DNA of 29,778 nucleotides from Saccoglossus kowalevskii (Eukaryota > Hemichordata > Enteropneusta > Harrimaniidae). Below the pieces are notes generated by a model. That model did no database searches, was not told the origin of the DNA, and saw only the letters and a program-made list of their open reading frames with translations. The stretch lies in the NCBI RefSeq assembly GCF_000003605.2, contig NW_003139817.1:558390-588167 (forward strand), read 5' to 3'. Both the position numbers and the translations under genes were made by a program. Every line of letters starts with the position of its first letter. Positions within the stretch are counted from its first letter, which is position 1. Below are positions 9,201-14,955 of the stretch, one piece after another.

Positions 9201-10336
9201 GCATACACACAAATAACGAAAATCATGCAGTTGAGAAAATACAATAGTTGTGAATCGGATACATGTGATAAATAGAATATCAAAATTCCCTATGAATTAC
9301 AGTTAACAGTTTACCAAGAAACTACCGACCTATCAACAGCATCTGATAATTTGATAAAATTCTCCCTGATATCTTGGGTAACATCTTTTCTAGTAGTATA
9401 GTCAGTGCATACACCTTTGACACCTTTGACGATATCATTAATGATGTGTTCTGATGAATTACCAGTAGTCTGTAAACAAAATATGATTACTGAGGAGATG
9501 AAGATAACAAAAACAAAGTTAAATATACATTTAAAACGGGAGGATCGTCACCTGCGCACATGCAGGAATTGAGTCCCAAGCGACAATAACAACACACGCT
9601 AAATACACAAAGGCCCATAAGTAGATGCTTGTTTATAAACAATGATACGCTATGGCTATCTGACGCAGGTGACGACTCCCCCCGCTTTAAGTGCAATTCA
9701 GCACTTGTTGCAAAATAATACAGTAGGCAAATTTATTATTTATTTTTTTATTTTATTTATTAACACTTACTCACTCCCCGGAGAGAGTGGCAATGGTTAC
9801 AGATATTAGTAAAAGTATACAGTATTAATACACTAATAAGGAATAAAAAAAAAAAAAAAAATACAAAATTGTTTTGTTTACACAACACCAACAGCAGATT
9901 ATGTTAGAAAGCAATGCTAATAAATAGAACTAAAAACAAACTTGATTCCCTGTAAATGTGATGAATTTCAAGAGCTGGACACATGGTATTACTCTCAATT
10001 CCTAAAAAGTGTATACAGATATATTCAGATTCTCATACATGTTTGAATACTTGATACATAGACAGACTTTATACTTATTTCGCTTATTAAAAAATAAACA
10101 TAAATGACTTACCATCTCACCAACTACCTCTAATCCCTGCTCAGGATCTCTTTGTCTAAACTTAAGACAAGGATCAATCGGTGGTGGTGGTTTATCTAAT
10201 TCATAATATTTCACATCACCACTGTTTGTTATACATTGCCATAGGAATCCTTTCATAACATTATCAATGTTTACAGATATCGGTAATTCTGATAATCTCT
10301 GGTCTAACCTGATCCACAGACTTGCAATGTTTATAC
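1..10336 (-). CDS. GTF3C1: General transcription factor 3C subunit 1 (TFIIIC B-box binder), N-terminal part, 5 exons
   Basis: Spliced minus-strand gene, incomplete at both ends. Coding exons in transcript order are 10336-10113, 9469-9330, 8855-8612, 1338-1165 and 204-1 (986 nt, about 328 residues). All junctions are GT-AG and phases join without a break. The residues resemble the N-terminus of animal GTF3C1: a stretch containing VVASQ and DPEIEISDLHYAILE, then RLPGGRLQHSVLLMLKRFHV followed by YRSKYD, then YLKLLKDY and an acidic run. GTF3C1 is the large TFIIIC subunit that contacts the B box of tRNA genes and recruits TFIIIB and RNA polymerase III in the nucleus; the exon 3-4 segment corresponds to its B-block winged-helix domain. 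The human protein is about 2,100 residues, so most of this gene lies off the left edge. The first coding exon must end in a single base completing a Gly codon; it is not visible and may fall in the gap at 10857-11357. Identification is by remembered family similarity. Confidence 0.9.
205..1164 (-). other. GTF3C1 intron, AT-rich
   Basis: This is a GT-AG intron between exons d and e. It is AT-rich with no supported coding sequence, RNA gene or complete repeat. It does contain two similar stretches, near 679-699 and 822-846, that share an ACTAAAAATGTGTG core followed by CATCATAA and look like remnants of a local duplication. Confidence 0.6.
1165..1338 (-). CDS. GTF3C1: GTF3C1 coding exon d
   Basis: This 174-nt exon of 58 codons is phase 0 at both ends, with acceptor ATTCAG| and donor ATG|GTGAGA. 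It encodes SYAVRLPGGRLQHSVLLMLK, then RFHVDYRSKYDVLSEKL, close to human [20 protein letters not shown] followed by RFHVDRRSKYDILMEKL. It is separated from exon c by a 7.3-kb intron filled with transposon sequence. Confidence 0.92.
1488..1795 (-). repeat. A-rich interspersed repeat, possible LINE 3' end
   Basis: The region begins with TATTTATTTATTTG and continues as A-rich plus-strand sequence with several AATAAATAAATA runs near 1760-1785. This base composition resembles the better supported LINE tail at 10547-10856, whose 3' end also finishes in AATAAATAAATA on the minus strand. Sequence identity between them is weak by eye, so assignment to the same family is a guess. Confidence 0.3.
1795..2100. 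repeat. Degenerate minisatellite, 25-30 bp units
   Basis: About nine diverged units of the form GTGG-GGCAATGGGTTTCCTCTAT occur in tandem (for example at 1814, 1866, 1951 and 2002). A further isolated unit lies near 1449. The same type of unit, in the same direction, resumes at 8269-8345 on the other side of the DIRS-like element. The 6-kb element therefore seems to have landed inside the array. Confidence 0.6.
2133..2183 (+). repeat. Left arm of the 51-bp inverted repeat
   Basis: It begins TACCCACCATAGACTCTGG and ends TTTTGAACTGTAGGCA. It is the exact reverse complement of 8203-8253. Confidence 0.9.
2277..3013 (-). pseudogene. DIRS-like RNase H region, frameshifted
   Basis: The frame 3013-2762 contains LSWWSSLTNL and TLVTDASLQGWGAHL, the first RNase H catalytic Asp with its GWGA context, and it ends in a stop at 2762. 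The next part is carried by another frame (3158-2277, meaningful only below about 2730): INKEGG-like sequence, SVLAEQILLWCLEY, then HHLPGVRNGLADALSRR and IDLFAALRNAKLPTYVT. ADALSR followed by DLFA...LPTYV is the usual end of the RT/RNase H polyprotein in DIRS elements, where a methyltransferase-like domain or tyrosine recombinase often follows. Here the frame stops at 2277, about 95 bases before the terminal repeat. Confidence 0.72.
3059..4161 (-). pseudogene. DIRS-like reverse transcriptase, frameshifted
   Basis: Two overlapping minus-strand frames carry the RT. The frame 4161-3310 contains VVPKSTGGWRPVLHLSRLN, LDLCDAYLHIPMHPA, VLPFGLSTAPYVFTRVM and the catalytic palm motif YLDDWLI. The frame 3541-3059 continues with HQLGFLVNHKKS, then QQLVFLGIEFDT. 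The order fingers, palm (two-Asp YLDD), thumb start with LGIEFD is that of RTs from DIRS/Ty3-related retroelements, where the enzyme copies element RNA into DNA. The switch of frame between 3310 and 3541 indicates a frameshift, so no intact enzyme is encoded. DIRS is preferred over Ty3 because of the YLDDW form and the inverted termini; LTRs were not seen. Confidence 0.8.
4382..6900 (-). pseudogene. Gag-like region of the DIRS-like element, broken
   Basis: Minus-strand fragments include 6892-6590, 6438-6217, 6215-5658, 5306-5055, 5048-4866 and 4828-4382. The first carries a Cys-rich cluster (CTQC, CYRCFTC, CPENIC) of the zinc-finger-like kind seen near the N-terminus of DIRS ORF1 products. 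It is followed by a predicted coiled-coil stretch (VEGLSGQIVSLAGRVDHLQA) and a Pro/Ser-rich part. The region contains a 787-bp tandem duplication and several frame breaks, so it is a relic. Gag sequences evolve fast; the call rests mainly on position upstream of RT. Confidence 0.5.
4754..6325. repeat. Two-copy tandem duplication, period about 787 bp
   Basis: The first copy, 4754-5540, starts GCGGCCGTCCCCCTTCACCC and the second, 5541-6325, starts the same way; both end at CAGGGACACAATTTGCCCT. The copies are nearly identical. Differences include an extra CAACCGCCCCT-like 12-mer near 4825 in the first copy and an extra GGCTGGATCAGG-type segment near 5651 in the second. The duplication lies wholly within the gag-like region. 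Confidence 0.88.
7262..8155. mobile_element. Nested TIR DNA element with 5-bp target duplication
   Basis: The element starts CAGCCTAGGAAGTT and ends with its exact reverse complement AACTTCCTAGGCTG. CCTGA flanks it directly on both sides (7257-7261 and 8156-8160), reading as a 5-bp target site duplication. Similarity between the two ends continues more loosely, with GCTCCTAAA against GCGCCTAAA about 35-45 bases inside. At 894 bp it is probably non-autonomous: the only interesting frame (minus, below 7560) has RWMHETVRARLP and no transposase motif that I recognise. The superfamily is not assigned. It inserted into the DIRS-like element close to its right terminus and is therefore younger. Confidence 0.72.
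7562..7768. repeat. 39-bp tandem repeat, five units
   Basis: Units begin AGGGCCTTCCAGGCTGATAA and end TTAGATCACCCACATC, at 7562, 7601, 7640, 7679 and 7730. The fourth unit lacks one base (38 bp). A TTCAGCCATGCT leader precedes both the first and the fifth unit. As 39 is a multiple of three, every frame stays open through the array, which explains repetitive peptides on both strands; these are not evidence of a gene. Confidence 0.93.
8203..8253 (-). repeat. Right arm of the 51-bp inverted repeat
   Basis: It begins TGCCTACAGTTCAAAATAG and ends AGTCTATGGTGGGTA. It is the exact reverse complement of 2133-2183. Beyond it, ATTGAACATAGTGAATGGC resembles the outward-reading left flank. Confidence 0.9.
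8254..8611 (-). other. GTF3C1 intron segment with minisatellite remainder
   Basis: The first 90 bases contain units of the GTGGGGTGGCAACGGGTTCTCTCTAT type found at 1795-2100. The rest, up to the exon c donor, is AT-rich without recognisable features. Confidence 0.55.
8612..8855 (-). CDS. GTF3C1: GTF3C1 coding exon c (B-block domain)
   Basis: This 244-nt exon has acceptor CTTTTTAG| and donor CAG|GTATGC. It is the best conserved exon: FGDRLVVVASQ, then DPEIEISDLHYAILECLGKS and RYYGMLQTQIYTEF, then KNMFYQRKKLFRVIG. This corresponds to the start of the TFIIIC B-block winged helix in human GTF3C1 (VASQAMR, ILERLGRSRWQGELQ, KLHYHRKIL). An ORF extending to 8594 reads past the donor into the intron and should not be used. 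Confidence 0.92.
8856..9329 (-). other. GTF3C1 intron
   Basis: Intron between exons b and c. AT-rich; I see no repeat, RNA gene or coding signal. Confidence 0.6.
9330..9469 (-). CDS. GTF3C1: GTF3C1 coding exon b
   Basis: This 140-nt exon is bounded by TTTACAG on the upstream side and AG|GTCGGT as donor, a less usual donor. It starts in phase 0 and ends with two bases of an Arg codon. The product contains KGVKGVCTDYTTRKDVTQDI and LSDAVD, which aligns with the human stretch around GSCRYFKERKNITNDI. It carries no ATG-started ORF of useful length, so it is found only by splicing logic. Confidence 0.82.
9531..9690. mobile_element. TTAA-flanked MITE, complete copy
   Basis: TTAA at 9531-9534 and at 9687-9690 bracket inverted ends. 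The left reads AACGGGAGGATCGTCACCTG, and the right, reverse-complemented, reads AGCGGGGGGAGTCGTCACCT. At 160 bp it is non-autonomous. Related copies are at 24516-24587 and from 25867; both also start at TTAA. TTAA targets are characteristic of piggyBac-like and Kolobok transposons, but no transposase is present to decide. It lies in the GTF3C1 intron between exons a and b. Confidence 0.8.
9735..10000 (-). repeat. AT-rich interspersed repeat, possible LINE tail
   Basis: The region starts with TTTATTATTTATTTTTTTATT and includes a 17-base A run at about 9846. The pattern of ATTT repeats followed by A-rich plus-strand sequence resembles the element at 10547-10856. No coding part is present and family membership is uncertain. 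Confidence 0.3.
10113..10336 (-). CDS. GTF3C1: GTF3C1 coding exon a (first visible)
   Basis: The acceptor is a pyrimidine-rich tract ending in CAG just before 10336, and the donor is ATG|GTAAGT at 10113. The exon starts with two bases that finish a Gly codon and ends in phase 0. It encodes a segment with SLWIRLDQRL, FLWQCI and LKFRQRDPEQGLEVVGEM, matching the human N-terminal region around ALWSRLE and EFLWRAL. An ATG further upstream at 10367 would read through the acceptor, so I do not take it as the start. Confidence 0.85.
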
Positions 10337-10546
10337 CTGAAATAAAGAATGAATAAAATACAGTCACAAGAAATAGTTTTTCATCTGTGTGTTGGCATAC
10401 TAAATAGACTGCAAACTAAATCTGTAAAGTGTAGTCGACAGAAAGACGTTTAACACAAAAAATATTCAGATTTTTAGGATTAAGTTAGCGATGGAGTTAG
10501 TGGCGGGTTTGCTTGAGAAACTCCATTTTAATAATAATAGTTGTTA
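10337..10546 (-). other. GTF3C1 intron segment
   Basis: This is the start of the intron upstream of exon a. I see no exon or clear repeat before the LINE tail at 10547. Confidence 0.5.
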
Positions 10547-10856
10547 CTCAATATTTATTTATTTATTGCTTCCCTTTTGTAACAGGGGCTCACTATGTAA
10601 ACTAGGAGCTGCACCAAATAAAAAATACATTTCACTCAAAGACTTATGGATAAAAAAAAAAAACTTTTGATAGACAAAAAGAAATTAAGTTACATGAACT
10701 AAGATAACAAAATATAACAACAACAAAAGACATCTAAAAGTAGCAACAACAACAAAAAATAAGAAAACTAAAATATAAGAAGTACACTGGAAAAATATTA
10801 AATATTATCTGTATACCTCTTTCTACTGTCCATGGCAGCAACTAAGAATTTTTTTG
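10547..10856 (-). mobile_element. LINE 3' end, cut by the assembly gap
   Basis: On the minus strand the sequence ends in AAGCAATAAATAAATAAATA (lowest coordinates), a simple-repeat tail as seen in CR1/L2-like LINEs. From about 10687 to 10856 it matches the sequences at 14048-14210 and, in split form, 12971-13022 plus 13901-13963: TTACATGAACTAA, GGAAAAATATTAAATATTATC, CTCTTTCTACT and CATGGCA are shared in order. Since the 14-kb copy joins LINE coding sequence, this copy is the same family. The gap interrupts it. Confidence 0.62.
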
Positions 10857-11357
10857 NNNNNNNNNNNNNNNNNNNNNNNNNNNNNNNNNNNNNNNNNNNN
10901 NNNNNNNNNNNNNNNNNNNNNNNNNNNNNNNNNNNNNNNNNNNNNNNNNNNNNNNNNNNNNNNNNNNNNNNNNNNNNNNNNNNNNNNNNNNNNNNNNNNN
11001 NNNNNNNNNNNNNNNNNNNNNNNNNNNNNNNNNNNNNNNNNNNNNNNNNNNNNNNNNNNNNNNNNNNNNNNNNNNNNNNNNNNNNNNNNNNNNNNNNNNN
11101 NNNNNNNNNNNNNNNNNNNNNNNNNNNNNNNNNNNNNNNNNNNNNNNNNNNNNNNNNNNNNNNNNNNNNNNNNNNNNNNNNNNNNNNNNNNNNNNNNNNN
11201 NNNNNNNNNNNNNNNNNNNNNNNNNNNNNNNNNNNNNNNNNNNNNNNNNNNNNNNNNNNNNNNNNNNNNNNNNNNNNNNNNNNNNNNNNNNNNNNNNNNN
11301 NNNNNNNNNNNNNNNNNNNNNNNNNNNNNNNNNNNNNNNNNNNNNNNNNNNNNNNNN
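10857..11357. other. Assembly gap of 501 N
   Basis: All bases are N. The true length is unknown. It may hide the first coding exon of GTF3C1, the remainder of the LINE copy and upstream exons of the plus-strand gene ending at 11842. Confidence 1.
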
Positions 11358-11370
11358 TGTGTAGGTATTT

Positions 11371-11383
11371 CCAAGATGGCGGC
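11371..11383. promoter_or_regulatory. YY1-like motif next to the gap
   Basis: CCAAGATGGCGGC matches the animal YY1 consensus (AAGATGGCGGC) and is common near transcription starts. It sits between minus-strand GTF3C1 and the plus-strand terminal exon at 11689, so a shared promoter here is plausible. The ATG within it opens a frame of only 16 codons on the plus strand. Confidence 0.45.
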
Positions 11384-11688
11384 CTGTCAACGTCTTGCGA
11401 ACGACAGCTGCTATCATCACACGCTATGATCGATGGAATCCTGATTTGTATACATAATTCTATCGTTACGTTTTAATTTTAATTGAATAGTGACCCCATG
11501 TTTTTTTTCCCCGAAATTCCCGAGTCTCCTTGTCGTTGACCTGACAAAACCAACATGTAAACAACATGTTTTGCAGACGAAATGCTATCCATACGGCACT
11601 GGGTTTCCGATCGTGGCACAATTCAATCGTTATCTTTACCTCAATCCTCATTGTTTTTTTTTTTATTATTATCATTTTTTCCCACTAG

Positions 11689-11842
11689 GAATGTTGTGCA
11701 GTTAATACTCAAAACACAACATGATTGCAAAGAGTGGATCTTCTTTATGGAACAAAGTCCCGTGCAAGTCTATGACGACGAGTTTAACTACAGTAAGGCA
11801 GCCAATGTTTGGAGCACAACAAAGTCAGAAGGAATAGTTTAG
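11689..11842 (+). CDS. Probable terminal coding exon of an unidentified gene
   Basis: A strong acceptor (T-rich tract then TTTTTTCCCACTAG) precedes 11689. The frame then reads NVVQLILKTQHDCKEW, IFFMEQSPVQVYDDEFNY and ends TTKSEGIV with TAG at 11840-11842. An AATAAA signal at 11927 follows, with T/GT-rich sequence 30-50 bases further on, as expected for a 3' end. I do not recognise the protein. Upstream exons are not evident between 11358 and 11640 and may lie in the gap. The alternative is a single-exon frame from ATG 11582, but this would translate the pyrimidine tract as a Phe/Leu/Ser run, which is less likely. A decayed retrocopy cannot be excluded. Confidence 0.5.
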
Positions 11843-11926
11843 ACTAAGTTTTATGGAACAGTTCACATTAAATGACGATCTTGTCAAATTATGGTATATT
11901 ATGTAAAGTTTAAGTTATGTAATTTA

Positions 11927-11932
11927 AATAAA
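11927..11932 (+). terminator. Polyadenylation signal AATAAA
   Basis: AATAAA lies 85 bases after the TAG of the terminal exon, followed by a GT-rich stretch (CTTGTATGTTTGTTTTTGTG) from about 11958. Confidence 0.55.
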
Positions 11933-11995
11933 GTCTCTCATACATTTTAATACTGTCTTGTATGTTTGTTTTTGTGAGAGTGAATCCTGAAAAAT

Positions 11996-12027
11996 ATGCA
12001 AATTAGTATGCAAATTAGCATGCAAAT
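11996..12027 (+). promoter_or_regulatory. Three tandem octamer motifs (ATGCAAAT)
   Basis: ATGCAAATTAG occurs at 11996, 12008 and 12020 with a strict 12-bp period. ATGCAAAT is the POU/Oct factor consensus. The cluster could be an enhancer piece or only a short tandem repeat. Confidence 0.45.
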
Positions 12028-12279
12028 TAGACCGCCATGCTTGCCTCTGATCCTGGGGAGAACACTGGACCACTGAAAGTTTGCAAGCAGTTATCAAGTG
12101 TACTCATGGCAAAAGTGAAAGTAAACAGTGAGGTTATGTGTCAATCACCTGAAATCATTGTCGTCCAGTATTGTTGCCACAAATTGCTTACTGTATGCAA
12201 CTACAGTAGTTTTGATTTACAGCTGTATTTAGTAATTGTGTTCTAATCACGAAAATAGGAAGTAAATACGAACGAAATA

Positions 12280-12972
12280 TATACCGTACTCGACCGCGTT
12301 AGTGCCCATGCCCAGGCAAGCGCCCACCCCCCACTTTTGCGAAATTTTTATATTTGGAGGTCACATTCGGCAAAGCGCCCACCCCTTCAAAATGCAACTA
12401 CTTTAAAACTTGGTCTTGCGTAACAAATCTTGGTAATCGTTTTTATATGATACAGCATGGATATCGACCGCTGTGAATATGTTGTGAATGCGTAGACCGC
12501 GGTAACCGTGCGTAAATGTGATAAATATTTCATGCCATACATGTATTCCTTTACCTCTCAAAAAGGGCTAGCTACTAGTTTTTTGGAAAAACCATTTTGT
12601 TTATTCGCTGAAATCAATTCCAACAGATCGTACTTCGACATCGATAATTCACTTCTGCATTGTGTTACCGGAAAGTCTTCGGGAATTCCCGAAGAATTGC
12701 ATCGGTACAACAAAGCATTCTGATTGGTTAATAACCAACTTGACCCATTAGGTCAAAGACGCTGCTGCAGGTCAAATCTGCAATTGCATCATGGAGGAAA
12801 GTAATTTTCATCGAGAGTTTGTGTACGATCCAACAACTTCGTCAGTGGAAATAATATCAAAATTTTTGTTTGCACTCTTTTTCAAGGAGGGTGCTCGGGT
12901 AAGCGCCCACCTCTATAAAATCATGATTTTCTGAGTTGAGGCCCCTGGGCGCTAACGCGATCGAGTATGGTA
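12280..12972. mobile_element. TA-flanked MITE with 26-bp inverted ends
   Basis: The left end at 12282-12307 reads TACCGTACTCGACCGCGTTA, then GTGCCC. The right end at 12947-12972 is its reverse complement with three mismatches out of 26. TA at both limits fits a Tc1/mariner-type target. AAGCGCCCACC motifs occur just inside both ends and again at 12374. The ~690-bp body contains no recognisable transposase; an open frame at 12508-12723 matches nothing that I know. A second right-end copy is at 13965-14049. Confidence 0.7.
12677..12694. promoter_or_regulatory. 18-bp palindrome with a kappaB-type core
   Basis: CTTCGGGAATTCCCGAAG is a perfect palindrome, and its centre GGGAATTCCC fits the NF-kappaB consensus GGGRNNYYCC. 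It lies inside the TA-flanked MITE, so function in the host is unproven. Confidence 0.35.
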
Positions 12973-13022
12973 AGTTACATGAACTAAAATAACAAAATAT
13001 AACAAAAACATCTAAAAGTAAA

Positions 13023-13900
13023 ACAAGCAGCCTGTTGGCTGAGATAGCTCCGCTGTTAGCAATGCACATGGCAATTAAAGAACAGAAGATATCATTAGAA
13101 AATGAACAAATCTGAGAGAGGTCCACATGTAGTACCTATATGTATAATATATCAAAGAATTGGACTTGCGGTTTTTAACAGGAAGTCGAAAAATATCACT
13201 TTTTACCAAAAATTACAAAAATATTCACCAAAATTAGAGAATTGACGATATCATCATAAAATGAACAAATCTGAGAGAGGTCCACATGTAGTACCTATAT
13301 ATGTAATATCAAAGCAATTGGACTTGCGGTTTTCAACAAGAAGTCGAAAATATCACTTTTTACCAAAAATGACAAAAATATTCACCAAAATTAGAGAATT
13401 GACGATATCATTACAAAATGAACAAATCTGAGAGGTCCACATGTAGTACCTATATATGTAATATCAAAGCAATTGGACTTGCGGTTTTCAACAAGAAGTT
13501 GAAAATATCACTTTTTACCAAAAATGACAAAAATATTCACCAAAATTAGAGAATTAAAGATATCATTACAAAATGAACAAATCTGAGAGAGGTCCACATG
13601 TAGTACCTACCTATATATGTAATATCAAAGCAATTGGACTTGCGGTTTTTAACAAGAAGTTGAAAATACCACTTTTTACTAAAAATGACAAAAATATTCA
13701 CCAAAATTAGAGAATTGAAGATATCATCATGAAATGAACAAATCTGAGAGAGGTCTACCCAAGGTACATATACACCAAGTATCAAAGCATTCAGGCTTGT
13801 AGTTTTCAAGAAGAAGTCGAAAAAGTAAAACATTGACACGGACGACGACAGACAATCACTCATATGATAAGCTCCGCTTGACAAAGTCGACAGCGGAGCT
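13023..13900. mobile_element. Inserted element with AGCTCCGCTGT ends and internal tandem repeats
   Basis: AGCTCCGCTGT at 13046-13056 and ACAGCGGAGCT at 13890-13900 are an exact 11-bp inverted pair. A further GCTCCGCTTG lies at 13871. The extra 22 bases at the left (CAAGCAGCCTG...) may be part of the end or filler. It interrupts a LINE tail at an A run, so a target duplication cannot be delimited. It encodes nothing recognisable. Confidence 0.65.
13088..13830. repeat. Five tandem units of about 158 bp
   Basis: Each unit begins GATATCAT and contains ATGAACAAATCTGAGAG, GGTCCACATGTAGTACCTA, GGACTTGCGGTTTT and AATATTCACCAAAATTAGAG. Starts are at 13088, 13247, 13404, 13559 and 13720, giving periods of 159, 157, 155 and 161. 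The last unit is clearly more diverged in its second half. Minus-strand open frames across it are by-products of the repeat. Confidence 0.9.
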
Positions 13901-14047
13901 AAAAAAAATAAGAAAACTAAAATATAAGTAGTACATTGGAAAAATATTAAATATTATCTGTATCAGGGTGCTCGGGTAAGCGCCCACCCCTACAAAATCG
14001 TGATTTTCTGAGTTGAAGCCCCTGGGCGCTAACGCGGTCGAGTACGG

Positions 14048-14955
14048 TAAGTTACATGAACTAAAATAACAAAATATAACAAAAACATCTAAAAGTAAAA
14101 AAAAAATAAGAAAACTAAAATATAAGAAGTACATTGGAAAAATATTAAATATTATCTGTATACTTCTTTCTACTCTCCATGGCATCAATTAAGAATTTTT
14201 CTGTAAAAGTATCAATTTCGTCACACAGGACTGAATTATACTGCCTTGTGTTGTCACCCAGGATTAAACATAGCACTTCTTTGTTTGCTGAAGTCTTTAT
14301 GTAAATTTATTTCATTTTTGTTACATAGGAGCATTTCAATCCCTTCCATTAGAGTTTTTCTCTGTGCTGAGAAACATTCACAATGTAATATGAAATGCTC
14401 CAGTGTTTCAGGTTCCTTTTGCAACATGGACAGATACAATCATTATTATCCAATTTTGCCCATTTCCTTTTCTCGTATGCCAAACCAAGAGTGCAGGATC
14501 TTGCCTTGAATTTTAATTGGGTGCCCTTGGATAAAGAATTTAAATATTTCTCAAAATATTTTAAATTTGTTTTAAATTTTCTATAATGAACAAGACTTGA
14601 TTTCTCTGCCATTTTTTGTTTCCATTGAATCTCGTCACTTTTTAACAATCAAATTTTTAATATTTCTTTCAGACAGATTAGTGAATTGACTTTTGTTTAT
14701 CTTTATATTTCTTTCTATATCTTCAATGCTATTTAGCCATGGCCAGGTCTTAATCAGATTATTCTCTTTAACTGCTGTTAGTTTATTAAAAATAATTTTT
14801 GACCATCTGGTTGATTCCATTAAACACAACCTCTTGTAATAATTCAGTTTTAATAAACTGACTCTACTTTTCATAGTTATCCACCCCAGGTCCCCTAGAA
14901 CGGCTTCATTTGTTGTGTATCGACATGCTCCTAGAATAAACTTTCCCACTGTCAC
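14048..14955 (-). mobile_element. 5'-truncated LINE (non-LTR retrotransposon), C-terminal RT part
   Basis: The minus-strand frame from 14955 contains ILGACRYTTNEAVLGDLGWI and KSRVSLLKLNYYKRLCL, the conserved segment after the RT domain of many LINEs. Other frames (14648-14349, 14439-14254) continue with CPCCKRN, EHFILHCECFSAQRKTL, a C-x2-C ... H-x4-C cluster like the zinc-knuckle region at the end of LINE ORF2. Changes of frame show it is dead. The 3' UTR runs down to about 14048, where it meets the MITE right end. The RT catalytic core and all 5' sequence are missing. Confidence 0.78.

Larger units (their letters stand above)
12888..14161. repeat. Tandem duplication of a MITE-end/LINE-tail unit, one copy interrupted
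   Basis: Both units start AGGGTGCTCGGGTAAGCGCC and end ATATTATCTGTAT. The first spans 12888-13963 and the second 13965-14161. The second is 197 bp; the first is 1,076 bp because about 879 bp is inserted at its A-rich centre (13023-13900). The units are otherwise close to identical, so the duplication came before that insertion and after the MITE joined the LINE tail. Confidence 0.82.

Noticed and set aside
10823-11476. Long open frames across 10823-11476 on both strands
   Set aside because: They are made almost entirely of gap N and carry no information.
12037-12246. 69-codon plus-strand frame
   Set aside because: No homology recognised and no splice or poly(A) context of its own.
13546-14188. 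Minus-strand frames rich in Phe/Leu
   Set aside because: They cross tandem repeats, MITE end and LINE tail boundaries, so they are chance reading frames.
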